The notes under the pieces: model-generated | Told to the model about the DNA's origin: nothing | Database searches by the model: none | The model's input: the letters and a program-made list of their open reading frames with translations, nothing else | Shown here: in pieces, positions 44,683 to 52,138 of the stretch | Layout: every line of letters begins with the position of its first letter | Numbering within the stretch: position 1 is the stretch's first letter | NCBI RefSeq assembly: GCF_900100205.1 | Contig: NZ_FNEQ01000006.1 | Span: 1 to 64,000, forward strand | Length of the DNA: 64,000 nucleotides | Source of the DNA: Duganella sp. OV510 | Lineage (GTDB): Bacteria > Pseudomonadota > Gammaproteobacteria > Burkholderiales > Burkholderiaceae_D | Direction: 5' to 3' | Program-made: the position numbers and the translations under genes

Positions 44683-45668
44683 TGAGCAGCATGAGCCTTC
44701 CAGCGCCGTCGTTCACGACGTCGCCATACTTTACGTCCCTGATTACCGTATTCCTGCTGGTGGTCCTGCTGGGCGCCGGCGGCGCAGCCTATCCCGGCTT
44801 CCTGTCGCTGCAGGTGATGTTCAATCTGTTGATCGACAACGCCTTCCTGCTGGTGATCGCGGTCGGCATGAGCTTCGTCATCCTGTCCGGCGGCATCGAC
44901 CTGTCGGTTGGTTCGGTGCTGGCGCTGACCACCATGGTGTGCGCCTACATGCTGCAAACCTGGCACTGGAACCCGATCCTGGTGATTGCCATCGCGCTGG
45001 CCATCGGCACCGTGTTCGGCGCCGCGCAGGGCGCGTTGATCCATTATTTCAAACTGCAACCCTTCATCGTCACGCTGGCCGGCATGTTCCTGGCGCGCGG
45101 CCTGTGCTACCTGATCAGCATTAACTCGATCACCATCGAAGACCCGTTTTTCGTCACGATGTCGCAAACGCAGCTGCCGGTTGGCGACTGCTTCATCTCG
45201 CCGGGCGCGCTGATTGCGGTGGCGGTGCTGGCGGTCGCCATCTATGTTGCGCACTGCACGCCATTCGGCCGCGCCATCTACGCTGTCGGCGGCAATGAGC
45301 AATCGGCGCTGATGATGGGCCTGCGCGTAGCGCGTACCAAGGTGCTGATCTACGCCTTCAGCGGCTTGTGTGCTGCGCTGGCCGGCGTGCTGTTCTCGTT
45401 CTACATGCTGTCCGGTTACGGCCTGCACGCGCAGGGCACGGAGCTGGACGCCATTGCCGCCGTGGTGATCGGCGGCACGCTGCTCAGCGGCGGCTACGGC
45501 TACGTGGCTGGCGCACTGACCGGCGTACTGGTGCTGGGTTCCATTCAGACGTTGATCGCGTTTGATGGCACGCTCAGCTCCTGGTGGACCAAGATTGTCA
45601 TCGGCGGTCTGCTGTTCATCTTCTGCGTAGTACAACGCGTCATGACGATGCGCGCAAATAAAAAATAA
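44682..45668 (+). CDS. yjfF: sugar ABC transporter permease, YjfF/AraZ type
   Basis: 328 residues, about nine helices of the BPD_transp_2 family. MSFVILSGGIDLSVGSVLALT, GALIHYFKLQPFIVTLAGMFLARGLCYL and VIGGTLLSGGYGYVAGALTGVLVLG are typical of YjfF. It is the second membrane subunit of the furanose-type ABC importer. The start overlaps the ytfT stop as TAATG. It ends 31 bases before the exported GH43 gene. Confidence 0.9.
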   Translation: MSSMSLPAPSFTTSPYFTSLITVFLLVVLLGAGGAAYPGFLSLQVMFNLLIDNAFLLVIAVGMSFVILSGGIDLSVGSVLALTTMVCAYMLQTWHWNPILVIAIALAIGTVFGAAQGALIHYFKLQPFIVTLAGMFLARGLCYLISINSITIEDPFFVTMSQTQLPVGDCFISPGALIAVAVLAVAIYVAHCTPFGRAIYAVGGNEQSALMMGLRVARTKVLIYAFSGLCAALAGVLFSFYMLSGYGLHAQGTELDAIAAVVIGGTLLSGGYGYVAGALTGVLVLGSIQTLIAFDGTLSSWWTKIVIGGLLFIFCVVQRVMTMRANKK

Positions 45669-45699
45669 TCAAGACGATATTTACACACTGGAGAGTACC

Positions 45700-46656
45700 T
45701 TGAAAAAAAGTCTGATGTTCGCTGCGGCGAGCCTGCTGGCTTGCGCCGCGCAAGCGGCCAACCCACTGTTCCCGAAACTGTTCACCGCCGATCCTGCGGC
45801 CTTTGTCGAGAATGGCACGGTCTACCTGTACGTCGGCCATGATCAGGCATCGCCGACCGACAAGGACTACGTCATGAAGGAATGGCGCATGTACTCCAGC
45901 TGCGACATGAAGAACTGGACCGATCGCGGTTCACCTCTCCAGCCGTCGGCCTTCAAATGGGCGATCGGCAAAGTGGACGCCTGGGCGGCCGACATCACCA
46001 AGCGTGACGGCAAATACTACTTCTACGCCACCGTGGACCACGCCAAGATTCCAGGCCGCGCCATCGGCGTTGCTGTATCGGACAAGCCGGAAGGCCCGTT
46101 CGTTGACGCGCGCGGCTCGGCACTGGTCACCAACGACATGACGCTGGAAGCGCCAATCGCCTGGGACGACATCGATCCGGGCGTGTTCATCGACGACGAT
46201 GGCCAGGCTTACCTCTACTGGGGCAACACGGTGATGAAGTACGCCAAGCTGAAACCCAACATGATCGAATTCGATGGCCCGATCCACACCGTTGGCATGG
46301 ACCGCTTCACTGAGGCGCCGTATCTGCACAAGCGCAAAGGCACCTACTACCTGTCGTACTCGCGCGACTTCCCGGAAGAGACGGCGTACTACACCGGTCC
46401 CAGTGCCACCGGCCCGTGGAAATTCCAGGGCGTGATCATGTCGAAGAACGAGAAGGTGAAAACCATCCACCAGGCCATCGTCGAATTCAACGGCAAGAAC
46501 TACATCTTCTACCATAACGCCAAACTGCCGGGCGGCGGCGAGTATCGCCGTTCGGTGGCGGTGGAAGAGTTCAGCTATAACGCCGACGGCACCATTCCGT
46601 TCATCAAGCAGACCAAGGAAGGCCCGGCAGCCAATCCTAGTGCTGCATGCAAGTGA
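45700..46656 (+). CDS. GH43 arabinofuranosidase/xylosidase-type enzyme, exported, TTG start
   Basis: 318 residues. The start is TTG at 45700, with GGAGA six bases upstream; it produces the signal peptide MKKSLMFAAASLLACAAQA, whereas the next ATG would truncate it. Catalytic residues are Asp31 in FTADPAAFVENGTVYLYVGHD, an Asp in WDDIDPGVFIDDDGQAYLYWGN and a Glu in DRFTEAPYLHKRKGTYYLSYS. The pattern fits GH43 enzymes acting on arabinoxylan or arabino-oligosaccharide side chains (alpha-L-arabinofuranosidase, possibly beta-xylosidase). It follows the ABC transporter genes and probably shares their transcript, so its product may feed that importer. Confidence 0.88.
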   Translation: MKKSLMFAAASLLACAAQAANPLFPKLFTADPAAFVENGTVYLYVGHDQASPTDKDYVMKEWRMYSSCDMKNWTDRGSPLQPSAFKWAIGKVDAWAADITKRDGKYYFYATVDHAKIPGRAIGVAVSDKPEGPFVDARGSALVTNDMTLEAPIAWDDIDPGVFIDDDGQAYLYWGNTVMKYAKLKPNMIEFDGPIHTVGMDRFTEAPYLHKRKGTYYLSYSRDFPEETAYYTGPSATGPWKFQGVIMSKNEKVKTIHQAIVEFNGKNYIFYHNAKLPGGGEYRRSVAVEEFSYNADGTIPFIKQTKEGPAANPSAACK

Positions 46657-46705
46657 TATCGGAAAAAACGATATTGTCCAATAATCAATATCGATCATGA
46701 TATCA
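46655..46705. promoter_or_regulatory. cluster of GATATC/GATATT sites before lysR
   Basis: The 56-base gap before the regulator gene contains GATATC (46655-46660), the inverted repeat GATATT-N11-AATATC (46670-46692) and the palindrome TGATATCA (46698-46705). The 11-base-spaced repeat parallels the one before ytfQ. Overlap with the expected lysR promoter suggests autoregulation. Confidence 0.45.
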
Positions 46706-46712
46706 TTAAAGT

Positions 46713-47651
46713 ATGGATACTAACCCCAACTGGTTCCTGCGCGCGCGCCTGAAAACGCGCCAGCTGCTGCTGCTGATCGCGCTGGACGAACAACGCAACA
46801 TCCACCGCGCCTCCGAGGAGCTGCACATGACGCAGCCCGCCGCGTCCAAGCAGCTGAAGGACCTGGAGGAGATGCTGGGCGTGCAGCTGTTCGACCGGCT
46901 GCCGCGCGGCATGGAACCGACCATCTACGGCGAGACGATGATACGCCATGCCCGCATGGCGCTGACCAGCCTCTCGCTGGCGCACGAGGATATCGTCGCC
47001 ATCAAGGCTGGCCTGGCCGGGCAGGTGGACATCGGCACCATCATGACGCCGGGGATCGCGCTGCTGCCGCAGGCGATCACACGCACCAAGCAGCTGGCGC
47101 CCAAGCTGCGCATCGGCGTCGAAATGGAGCTGTCGAATGTGCTGCTGGAGCAGTTACAGCGCGGCCGCCTGGACTTCATGATCGGTCGCATTCCGGAGCG
47201 GGAAAGCGCGCAAGGCCTGAGCTATGAAGAACTTGGCGATGAGCCGGCGTGCGCGGTGGTGCGGGTCGGCCACCCGCTAATGAAGTCGAAGAGTCTGCAA
47301 CTGCGCGATATCTCCAATCAGCCGTGGATACTGCCGCCGCAAGGCTCCATTTTGCGCGCGCGCTGCGAGCTGATGTTCCGCCGCGCTGGTCTGGAAGTGC
47401 CGGTCAACGTGGTCGACACCACGGCGGTGCTGCTGATTAAACCGCTGCTGCAGCAAACGGACGCGCTCAACGTCATGCCGATCGCGGTGGCCAAGTACTA
47501 TGAATCGCAGGGTGTGCTGAACATCCTGCCGATCGAGCTGCCATGCCGCATGGATGCCTTCGGCATTATCACCGTCAATGGTCACATTTTATCGCCGGGC
47601 GCCGAGCTGCTGCTGAAATCCGTGCGCGAAGTGGCTCGCGAAATCTACTGA
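46713..47651 (+). CDS. LysR-type regulator (GbpR-like), likely of the arabinose locus
   Basis: 312 residues. The N-terminal winged HTH is KTRQLLLLIALDEQRNIHRASEELHMTQPAASKQLKDLEEMLGVQLFDR; the C-terminal LysR substrate domain begins near residue 93 (GQVDIGTIMTPGIALL). The WFLRARLKTRQLLLL start and PWILPPQGSILRARCE segment resemble GbpR, a LysR regulator of sugar-binding-protein genes in Azospirillum and Agrobacterium. It lies at the end of the arabinan locus in the same direction, behind its own GATATC-rich promoter region. The inducer is likely arabinose or a pathway intermediate, which is inference. Confidence 0.88.
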   Translation: MDTNPNWFLRARLKTRQLLLLIALDEQRNIHRASEELHMTQPAASKQLKDLEEMLGVQLFDRLPRGMEPTIYGETMIRHARMALTSLSLAHEDIVAIKAGLAGQVDIGTIMTPGIALLPQAITRTKQLAPKLRIGVEMELSNVLLEQLQRGRLDFMIGRIPERESAQGLSYEELGDEPACAVVRVGHPLMKSKSLQLRDISNQPWILPPQGSILRARCELMFRRAGLEVPVNVVDTTAVLLIKPLLQQTDALNVMPIAVAKYYESQGVLNILPIELPCRMDAFGIITVNGHILSPGAELLLKSVREVAREIY

Positions 47652-47686
47652 CTACGCGGCCAGCGCACGGCGACTCGGTACGCTGG

Positions 47687-48106
47687 CTATCGTTGCGTGG
47701 CCGTGCCGCCGAACGACTCAAACGCTTCCAGCAGTATTCTGGCGCGGAAGGGCTTGAGGATGACGCGGTTGACATGGCGGTCGCGCAGTTCGCGCATCAG
47801 GTCTGCGGTGGCCTGGTCAACCATTACCGCGATGGGAATGGCCGCGTCGCTGGCTGACATGCCGTTGCGGACCTTGTCCAGCAGGGCGAGATTGTAGAAG
47901 CAGCCCGCCTCGGCACTGCAATCGATTGAAATCACCGCACCCTGGAACGCATGCTCGCGCAGCATGCGTTCGGCCGCCTTCACGGTGGCCGCCTCGTGGA
48001 CGGTGCCGATGCCCAGCGAGCGCGCCGTCATCGAGACAGTTTTGCGCAGCAGCGGCTGTTCTTCCACCAGCAGCATGTTCAGGTTCTTCGAGGATGCGTC
48101 ATGCAT
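47687..48106 (-). CDS. stand-alone response regulator receiver domain
   Basis: 139 residues forming one CheY-like receiver. NMLLVEEQPLLRKTV supplies the acidic pocket, but as Glu-Glu rather than Asp-Asp. The putative phosphoacceptor Asp is in GAVISIDCSA and the conserved Lys in RVILKPFRA. There is no output domain. The acidic pocket change may weaken Mg2+ binding or phosphorylation. It overlaps the GAF gene by 8 bases, so the two probably act in one signalling step; no kinase is adjacent. Confidence 0.8.
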   Translation of the reverse strand: MHDASSKNLNMLLVEEQPLLRKTVSMTARSLGIGTVHEAATVKAAERMLREHAFQGAVISIDCSAEAGCFYNLALLDKVRNGMSASDAAIPIAVMVDQATADLMRELRDRHVNRVILKPFRARILLEAFESFGGTATQR

Positions 48107-48602
48107 GAGGCGCCTCCACAGGGTTGGCCAGTTCTTCCAGTAGAAGGTCGCGCAGGGAGGTGAAGATGGCCATTTCGGTGGCGTCCAGCGTGCGCGGCTC
48201 GTGGTCGATAATGCACAGCGTGCCGATGACGAAGCCCGACGGCATGCGCAATGGCGCGCCGGCGTAAAAAATCACATGCGGAGGATTGACGACCAGCGGG
48301 TTGTCGGCAAAGCGCTCATCCGTGCGCGAATCCGGAATAATGAAGATATCCGGTTGCAGGATGGCGTGGCCGCAGAAGGAAATGTCACGGGTGGTTTCGC
48401 AGACGTCTACGCCGACGCGCGCTTTGAACCACTGGCGGTTTTCATCGAGCAGCGATATCAGTGCGATCGGCACATCAAACTCCTGCGCCGCAAACTCGAC
48501 CACCCTGTCGAAGCGTTCTTCGGGCGGCGTATCCAGGATCAGCATTTCGCGCAGGACGGCGAGGCGCTCCTTGTCATACGGTGGAATCGGCGCAGCTAAC
48601 AT
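48099..48602 (-). CDS. GAF domain protein
   Basis: 167 residues, essentially one GAF domain: ERFDRVVEFAAQEFDVPIALISLLDENRQWFKAR, then ETTRDISFCGHAILQPDIFIIPDSRTDERFADNPLV and FYAGAPLRMPSGFVIGTLCIIDHEPR. This type often precedes GGDEF or kinase domains but stands alone here. It probably senses a small ligand or redox signal and passes it to the overlapping receiver protein. Cytoplasmic. It is divergent from the MarR-GNAT gene. Confidence 0.85.
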   Translation of the reverse strand: MLAAPIPPYDKERLAVLREMLILDTPPEERFDRVVEFAAQEFDVPIALISLLDENRQWFKARVGVDVCETTRDISFCGHAILQPDIFIIPDSRTDERFADNPLVVNPPHVIFYAGAPLRMPSGFVIGTLCIIDHEPRTLDATEMAIFTSLRDLLLEELANPVEAPHA

Positions 48603-48692
48603 GGCGTGAGACGGCGCGGCGGCCGCGTAGTCGTGTTGTGCTTACTCTAACATTAACCGCCGCTGATGGCGCATTTCCGTGCGGTTGCGCGA

Positions 48693-48719
48693 CAGATTGT
48701 TGACTCAGTCAGCAATCTG
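48693..48719. promoter_or_regulatory. 27-bp palindromic operator upstream of the MarR-GNAT gene
   Basis: CAGATTGTTGACT and AGTCAGCAATCTG flank a central C and are reverse complements except at one position. The site lies 37 bases upstream of the gene start, also between divergent promoters. Length and symmetry fit MarR-family dimers, so autoregulation is likely. Confidence 0.6.
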
Positions 48720-48755
48720 TCGCAAAATCGCATCGTCCTGATTGCCGGAGTGCGC

Positions 48756-49706
48756 ATGTCTGTCCCTGCTTTTAACGACCGCGTTGCGGCCGTCCGTTCC
48801 TTCAACCGCTTTTTCACCCGCCAGATTGGCGTGCTGCGAGAAGGGCTGCTGCATAGCGAATTCACGCTGACTGAAATGCGCGTGCTGTACGAACTGGCGC
48901 ACCATGGCGACCAGGCCATGGCCGTGTTGTGCCGTGATCTTGGGTTGGATCGTGGATACCTGAGCCGCATCGTCGCCAAGTTCGAAAACGCGGGCCTGGT
49001 TAGCAAAGTGCCGTCGGCCACCGACGGCCGCGCCAAGCTGCTGCACCTGACGGACCAGGGCCGCGCAGTGTATGAGCCGCTGGACCGCCGTTCACGCGAC
49101 GAAGTGGGCGATATGCTGTCGCGCTTCGATGAAAACGACCAGTTGCGCATGCTGAAGGCCATGCACACCATCCGCGAACTGCTGGACGCGCAGAGCGGCA
49201 TGAAGTACGCCCAGCCTTTCGTGCTGCGCGCACACCGCGTCGGCGACATGGAATGGATCACCCGCCGCCACGGCGAGCTATACGCCACCCAGCAGGGCTG
49301 GGACCGCAGCTTCGGAACGCTGGTCGGCCAGATCTGCGCCGATTTTGAACGCGACTTCGATCCGAAGCTGGAGCATTGCTGGATCGCGGAGATCAACGGA
49401 CAGCAGGTTGGCTCGATTGCGCTGGCGCGCAGCGGCGAAGAAGGCGTGGCCAAATTACGCCTGCTGCTGGTGGAAGAACAGGCGCGCGGCCTGGGGCTGG
49501 GATCGCGGCTGGTGGACGAGTGCCACAAGTTTGCGCGTGCCGCAGGCTACCGCAAGATGCGCTTGTGGACCACGGACCAGCAACAGGAAGCGCGCCATAT
49601 TTATCAGGCCAAAGGCTATCAGCTGGTGGCCCGCGAGCCGGTGCATGCCTTCGGCAAGGACATGGTCAACGAGACGTGGGAGCTGGATCTGTCATCAACT
49701 AGCTGA
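48756..49706 (+). CDS. MarR-type regulator fused to GNAT acetyltransferase
   Basis: 316 residues from the ATG at 48756, which has CCGGAG six bases upstream. Residues about 10-145 are a MarR winged helix (FTLTEMRVLYELAHHGDQAMAVLCRDLGLDRGYLSRIVAKFENAGLVSK, then the wing ATDGRAKLLHLTDQGRAVY). Residues about 160-310 are a GNAT domain with LRLLLVEEQARGLGLGSRLVDECHKFARAAGYRKMRLWTT (acetyl-CoA loop Q-A-R-G-L-G-L-G). Such fusions are known; the acetylation target is usually unknown. A 27-bp palindrome just upstream is a plausible own operator. Confidence 0.9.
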   Translation: MSVPAFNDRVAAVRSFNRFFTRQIGVLREGLLHSEFTLTEMRVLYELAHHGDQAMAVLCRDLGLDRGYLSRIVAKFENAGLVSKVPSATDGRAKLLHLTDQGRAVYEPLDRRSRDEVGDMLSRFDENDQLRMLKAMHTIRELLDAQSGMKYAQPFVLRAHRVGDMEWITRRHGELYATQQGWDRSFGTLVGQICADFERDFDPKLEHCWIAEINGQQVGSIALARSGEEGVAKLRLLLVEEQARGLGLGSRLVDECHKFARAAGYRKMRLWTTDQQQEARHIYQAKGYQLVAREPVHAFGKDMVNETWELDLSSTS

Positions 49707-49768
49707 TTGCCCGCGCCCCGGCTCTCTGGCACTATGGCCAACGAGATCTGTATAACAACGGGGATGCT

Positions 49769-52138
49769 ATGCAAAAGAGCGGGGTGCTGGTCTGGTCGAA
49801 GCGGATACTGATTGCCGCAGTGGTGTTGCTGGTGCTGGCGATCGCCGCCGCCTGGCTGTATTTGCGTGGCAGCCTGGCACAGCTTGATGGCACGCACAAG
49901 GTGGCGGGCCTTGAAACCACGGCCAGCGTTGCGCGCGATGCGCATGGCGTGCCCGTCATCAGCGGCGGAAGCCGCACCGACGTGGCCTACGCCACCGGCT
50001 TTGTTCACGCGCAGGAACGCTACTTCCAGATGGACCTGTTGCGTCGCGTGCCGTCGGGCGAGTTGTCCGAACTGTTTGGCGAGCGTGCGCTGCAGGTCGA
50101 CAAATCGCACCGCCTGCATCGCTTCCGCGCCCGGGCCGAGCTGGCGGTCAAGTCGCTGTCTGCGTCAGACCGCGCACTGCTGGAGCGCTACACCGCTGGC
50201 GTCAATGATGGCCTGAATGCGCTGGGCGCCAAGCCGTTTGAATATGCGCTGATCGGCCAGCCGCCGCGCGCTTGGTCGCCGGCCGACACGCTGCTGGTGG
50301 TGTGGGCCATGTACTTCGATTTGCAGGGTAACCTCGAATCGCGCGAACTGGCGCGTGGCTGGTTCCGCGACAATGCCAGCGAGGAGCAGCGCGCTTTCCT
50401 GTCGCCGGAATCGACGCCATGGGATGCGCCGCTGGACGCGCAAACCATCGCCAGCGGCGAGGTGGTGATTCCCGCTGCGCCGCCGGCATGGTGGGGCAAG
50501 CCGAAAGCAGCCGATGCGCCGGCGCCGGCCAAGGTGGCGCAGGCTGAATTCCTCAACACGGTTGGCAGCAATAACTGGGCGGTGGCGGGCAGCCGCAGCG
50601 ACACCGGCGCCGCCATCATCGCCGACGACATGCACCTCGGGATACAACTGCCAGCGCTCTGGTATCGCGCCGCCTTGCAGTTCCCGGATGGGAAGGGTGG
50701 CCAGCGCCGCATGGTTGGCGTGACGCTGCCAGGCGCGCCGTTCGTCGTGGTGGGCAGTAACGGCCATGTGGCCTGGGGCTTCACCAACAGCTACGGTGAT
50801 TATCTCGATTTCGTCGCGCTTGATGGCACGGAAAAGATTGAAGCGCATGAGGAAACCATCCTGGTCAAAGGCGCTTCGTCGGTCAAGCTGACGGTGCGCG
50901 AAACCTCGCTCGGCCCGATCCGCGAAGTGCAAGGGCGTGGTTATGCCGTGCATTGGGCAGCGCACTTGCCGGGCGCGGTCAATCTCAACATCGCGCATCT
51001 GGAACTGGCGGATACGCTGGACGAAGCGCTGGCGATCGCGCCTACGCTCGGCATACCGGCGCAGAATTTTGTTGGCGGCGACGACAAGGGCAACATTGGC
51101 TGGACCATCGCAGGTCCGCTGCCACGTCGCGCCGCGACCGGTGCGGTGTCCACCTATCCGCTCAAGCGGGATGATGCGGCCGGCTTGTGGCTGGGATGGC
51201 TGCCAGCGTCCGAGTATCCGAAAGTGGTGAATCCGGCCGCTGGCCACATTGCCACCGCCAACAGCCGCCAGTTGTCCGGCGCTGGCGCGGAACTGATCGG
51301 CGACGGCGGCTTTGACCTTGGCGCGCGCACGCATCAGGTGCGCGACAACCTGGCCGCACTGGGCGCAAAGACCGATGTGAAGAAGGTCTATGCCATCGGC
51401 CTGGATGACCGCGCGCTATTCCTCAGCGCATGGCGCGAGCGCGCCATTACCGCACTGGACGCCAAGGCCATTGCCAGCAACGTGCAACGCGCCGAGGCAC
51501 TGGCGCTGCTGAAGGATAGCTGGAGCGGCAAAGCCAGCGTGGATTCGGTCGGCTACCGCATCACGCGCGGCTTCATGTACGCCATGTACGACATCATGTA
51601 TGAAAACGCCAACGCGGAACTGGCGAAGATCGATCCCAAGGCGAGCATGGCCTCCGTCAGTTCGCGCTGGCCGGTGGTGCTGGCGCGCGTGCTGGACCAG
51701 CAGCCGGCGGGCTGGCTGCCAACGCAGTACAAGGACTGGCAGGCATTGCAGCTCGCTGCGCTGGACCGCGTGATTGCCGACCTGACCAAGGACGCCCAGC
51801 CGCTGAAGAACGCCACCTGGGGCCAGCGCAACACGGCGGCCAGCGCGCATCCGATGGCGCCGGCGATTCCGTTGCTGGGCAAGTACCTGAAAGTGGCGCC
51901 GGACATGCTGGCCGGCGACCAGCACATGCCGCGCGTCGCCGGACCCACTTTCGGCCAGTCGGAGCGCCTGACCGTTTCGCCGGGACGTGAAGAACAGGGC
52001 ATCTTCAACATGCCGGGCGGGCAGAGCGGCCATCCGCTGTCGCCGTACTTTCTGGATGGCCGCGTTGACTGGGTTACCGGGCGGGAGTCGCCATTGCTGC
52101 CGGGACCTGCGCAGCATACGCTGACGTTTGTGAAGTAA
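49769..52138 (+). CDS. penicillin acylase family protein (Ntn hydrolase)
   Basis: 789 residues. An N-terminal hydrophobic segment (RILIAAVVLLVLAIAAAWLYL) acts as a signal peptide or anchor. The alpha part (VARDAHGVPVISGGSRTDVAYATGFVHAQERYFQMDLLRR) is followed by the autoprocessing site, where Ser267 in NTVGSNNWAVAG becomes the N-terminal nucleophile of the beta chain. Later landmarks are ADDMHLGIQLPALWY, GFTNSYGDYLDF and IFNMPGGQSGHPLSPYF. The family includes penicillin G acylases, AHL acylases and others. Periplasmic quorum-signal or amide hydrolysis is possible, but substrate is not readable. Its 3' end overlaps the convergent acyltransferase gene by 65 bases. Confidence 0.9.
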   Translation: MQKSGVLVWSKRILIAAVVLLVLAIAAAWLYLRGSLAQLDGTHKVAGLETTASVARDAHGVPVISGGSRTDVAYATGFVHAQERYFQMDLLRRVPSGELSELFGERALQVDKSHRLHRFRARAELAVKSLSASDRALLERYTAGVNDGLNALGAKPFEYALIGQPPRAWSPADTLLVVWAMYFDLQGNLESRELARGWFRDNASEEQRAFLSPESTPWDAPLDAQTIASGEVVIPAAPPAWWGKPKAADAPAPAKVAQAEFLNTVGSNNWAVAGSRSDTGAAIIADDMHLGIQLPALWYRAALQFPDGKGGQRRMVGVTLPGAPFVVVGSNGHVAWGFTNSYGDYLDFVALDGTEKIEAHEETILVKGASSVKLTVRETSLGPIREVQGRGYAVHWAAHLPGAVNLNIAHLELADTLDEALAIAPTLGIPAQNFVGGDDKGNIGWTIAGPLPRRAATGAVSTYPLKRDDAAGLWLGWLPASEYPKVVNPAAGHIATANSRQLSGAGAELIGDGGFDLGARTHQVRDNLAALGAKTDVKKVYAIGLDDRALFLSAWRERAITALDAKAIASNVQRAEALALLKDSWSGKASVDSVGYRITRGFMYAMYDIMYENANAELAKIDPKASMASVSSRWPVVLARVLDQQPAGWLPTQYKDWQALQLAALDRVIADLTKDAQPLKNATWGQRNTAASAHPMAPAIPLLGKYLKVAPDMLAGDQHMPRVAGPTFGQSERLTVSPGREEQGIFNMPGGQSGHPLSPYFLDGRVDWVTGRESPLLPGPAQHTLTFVK

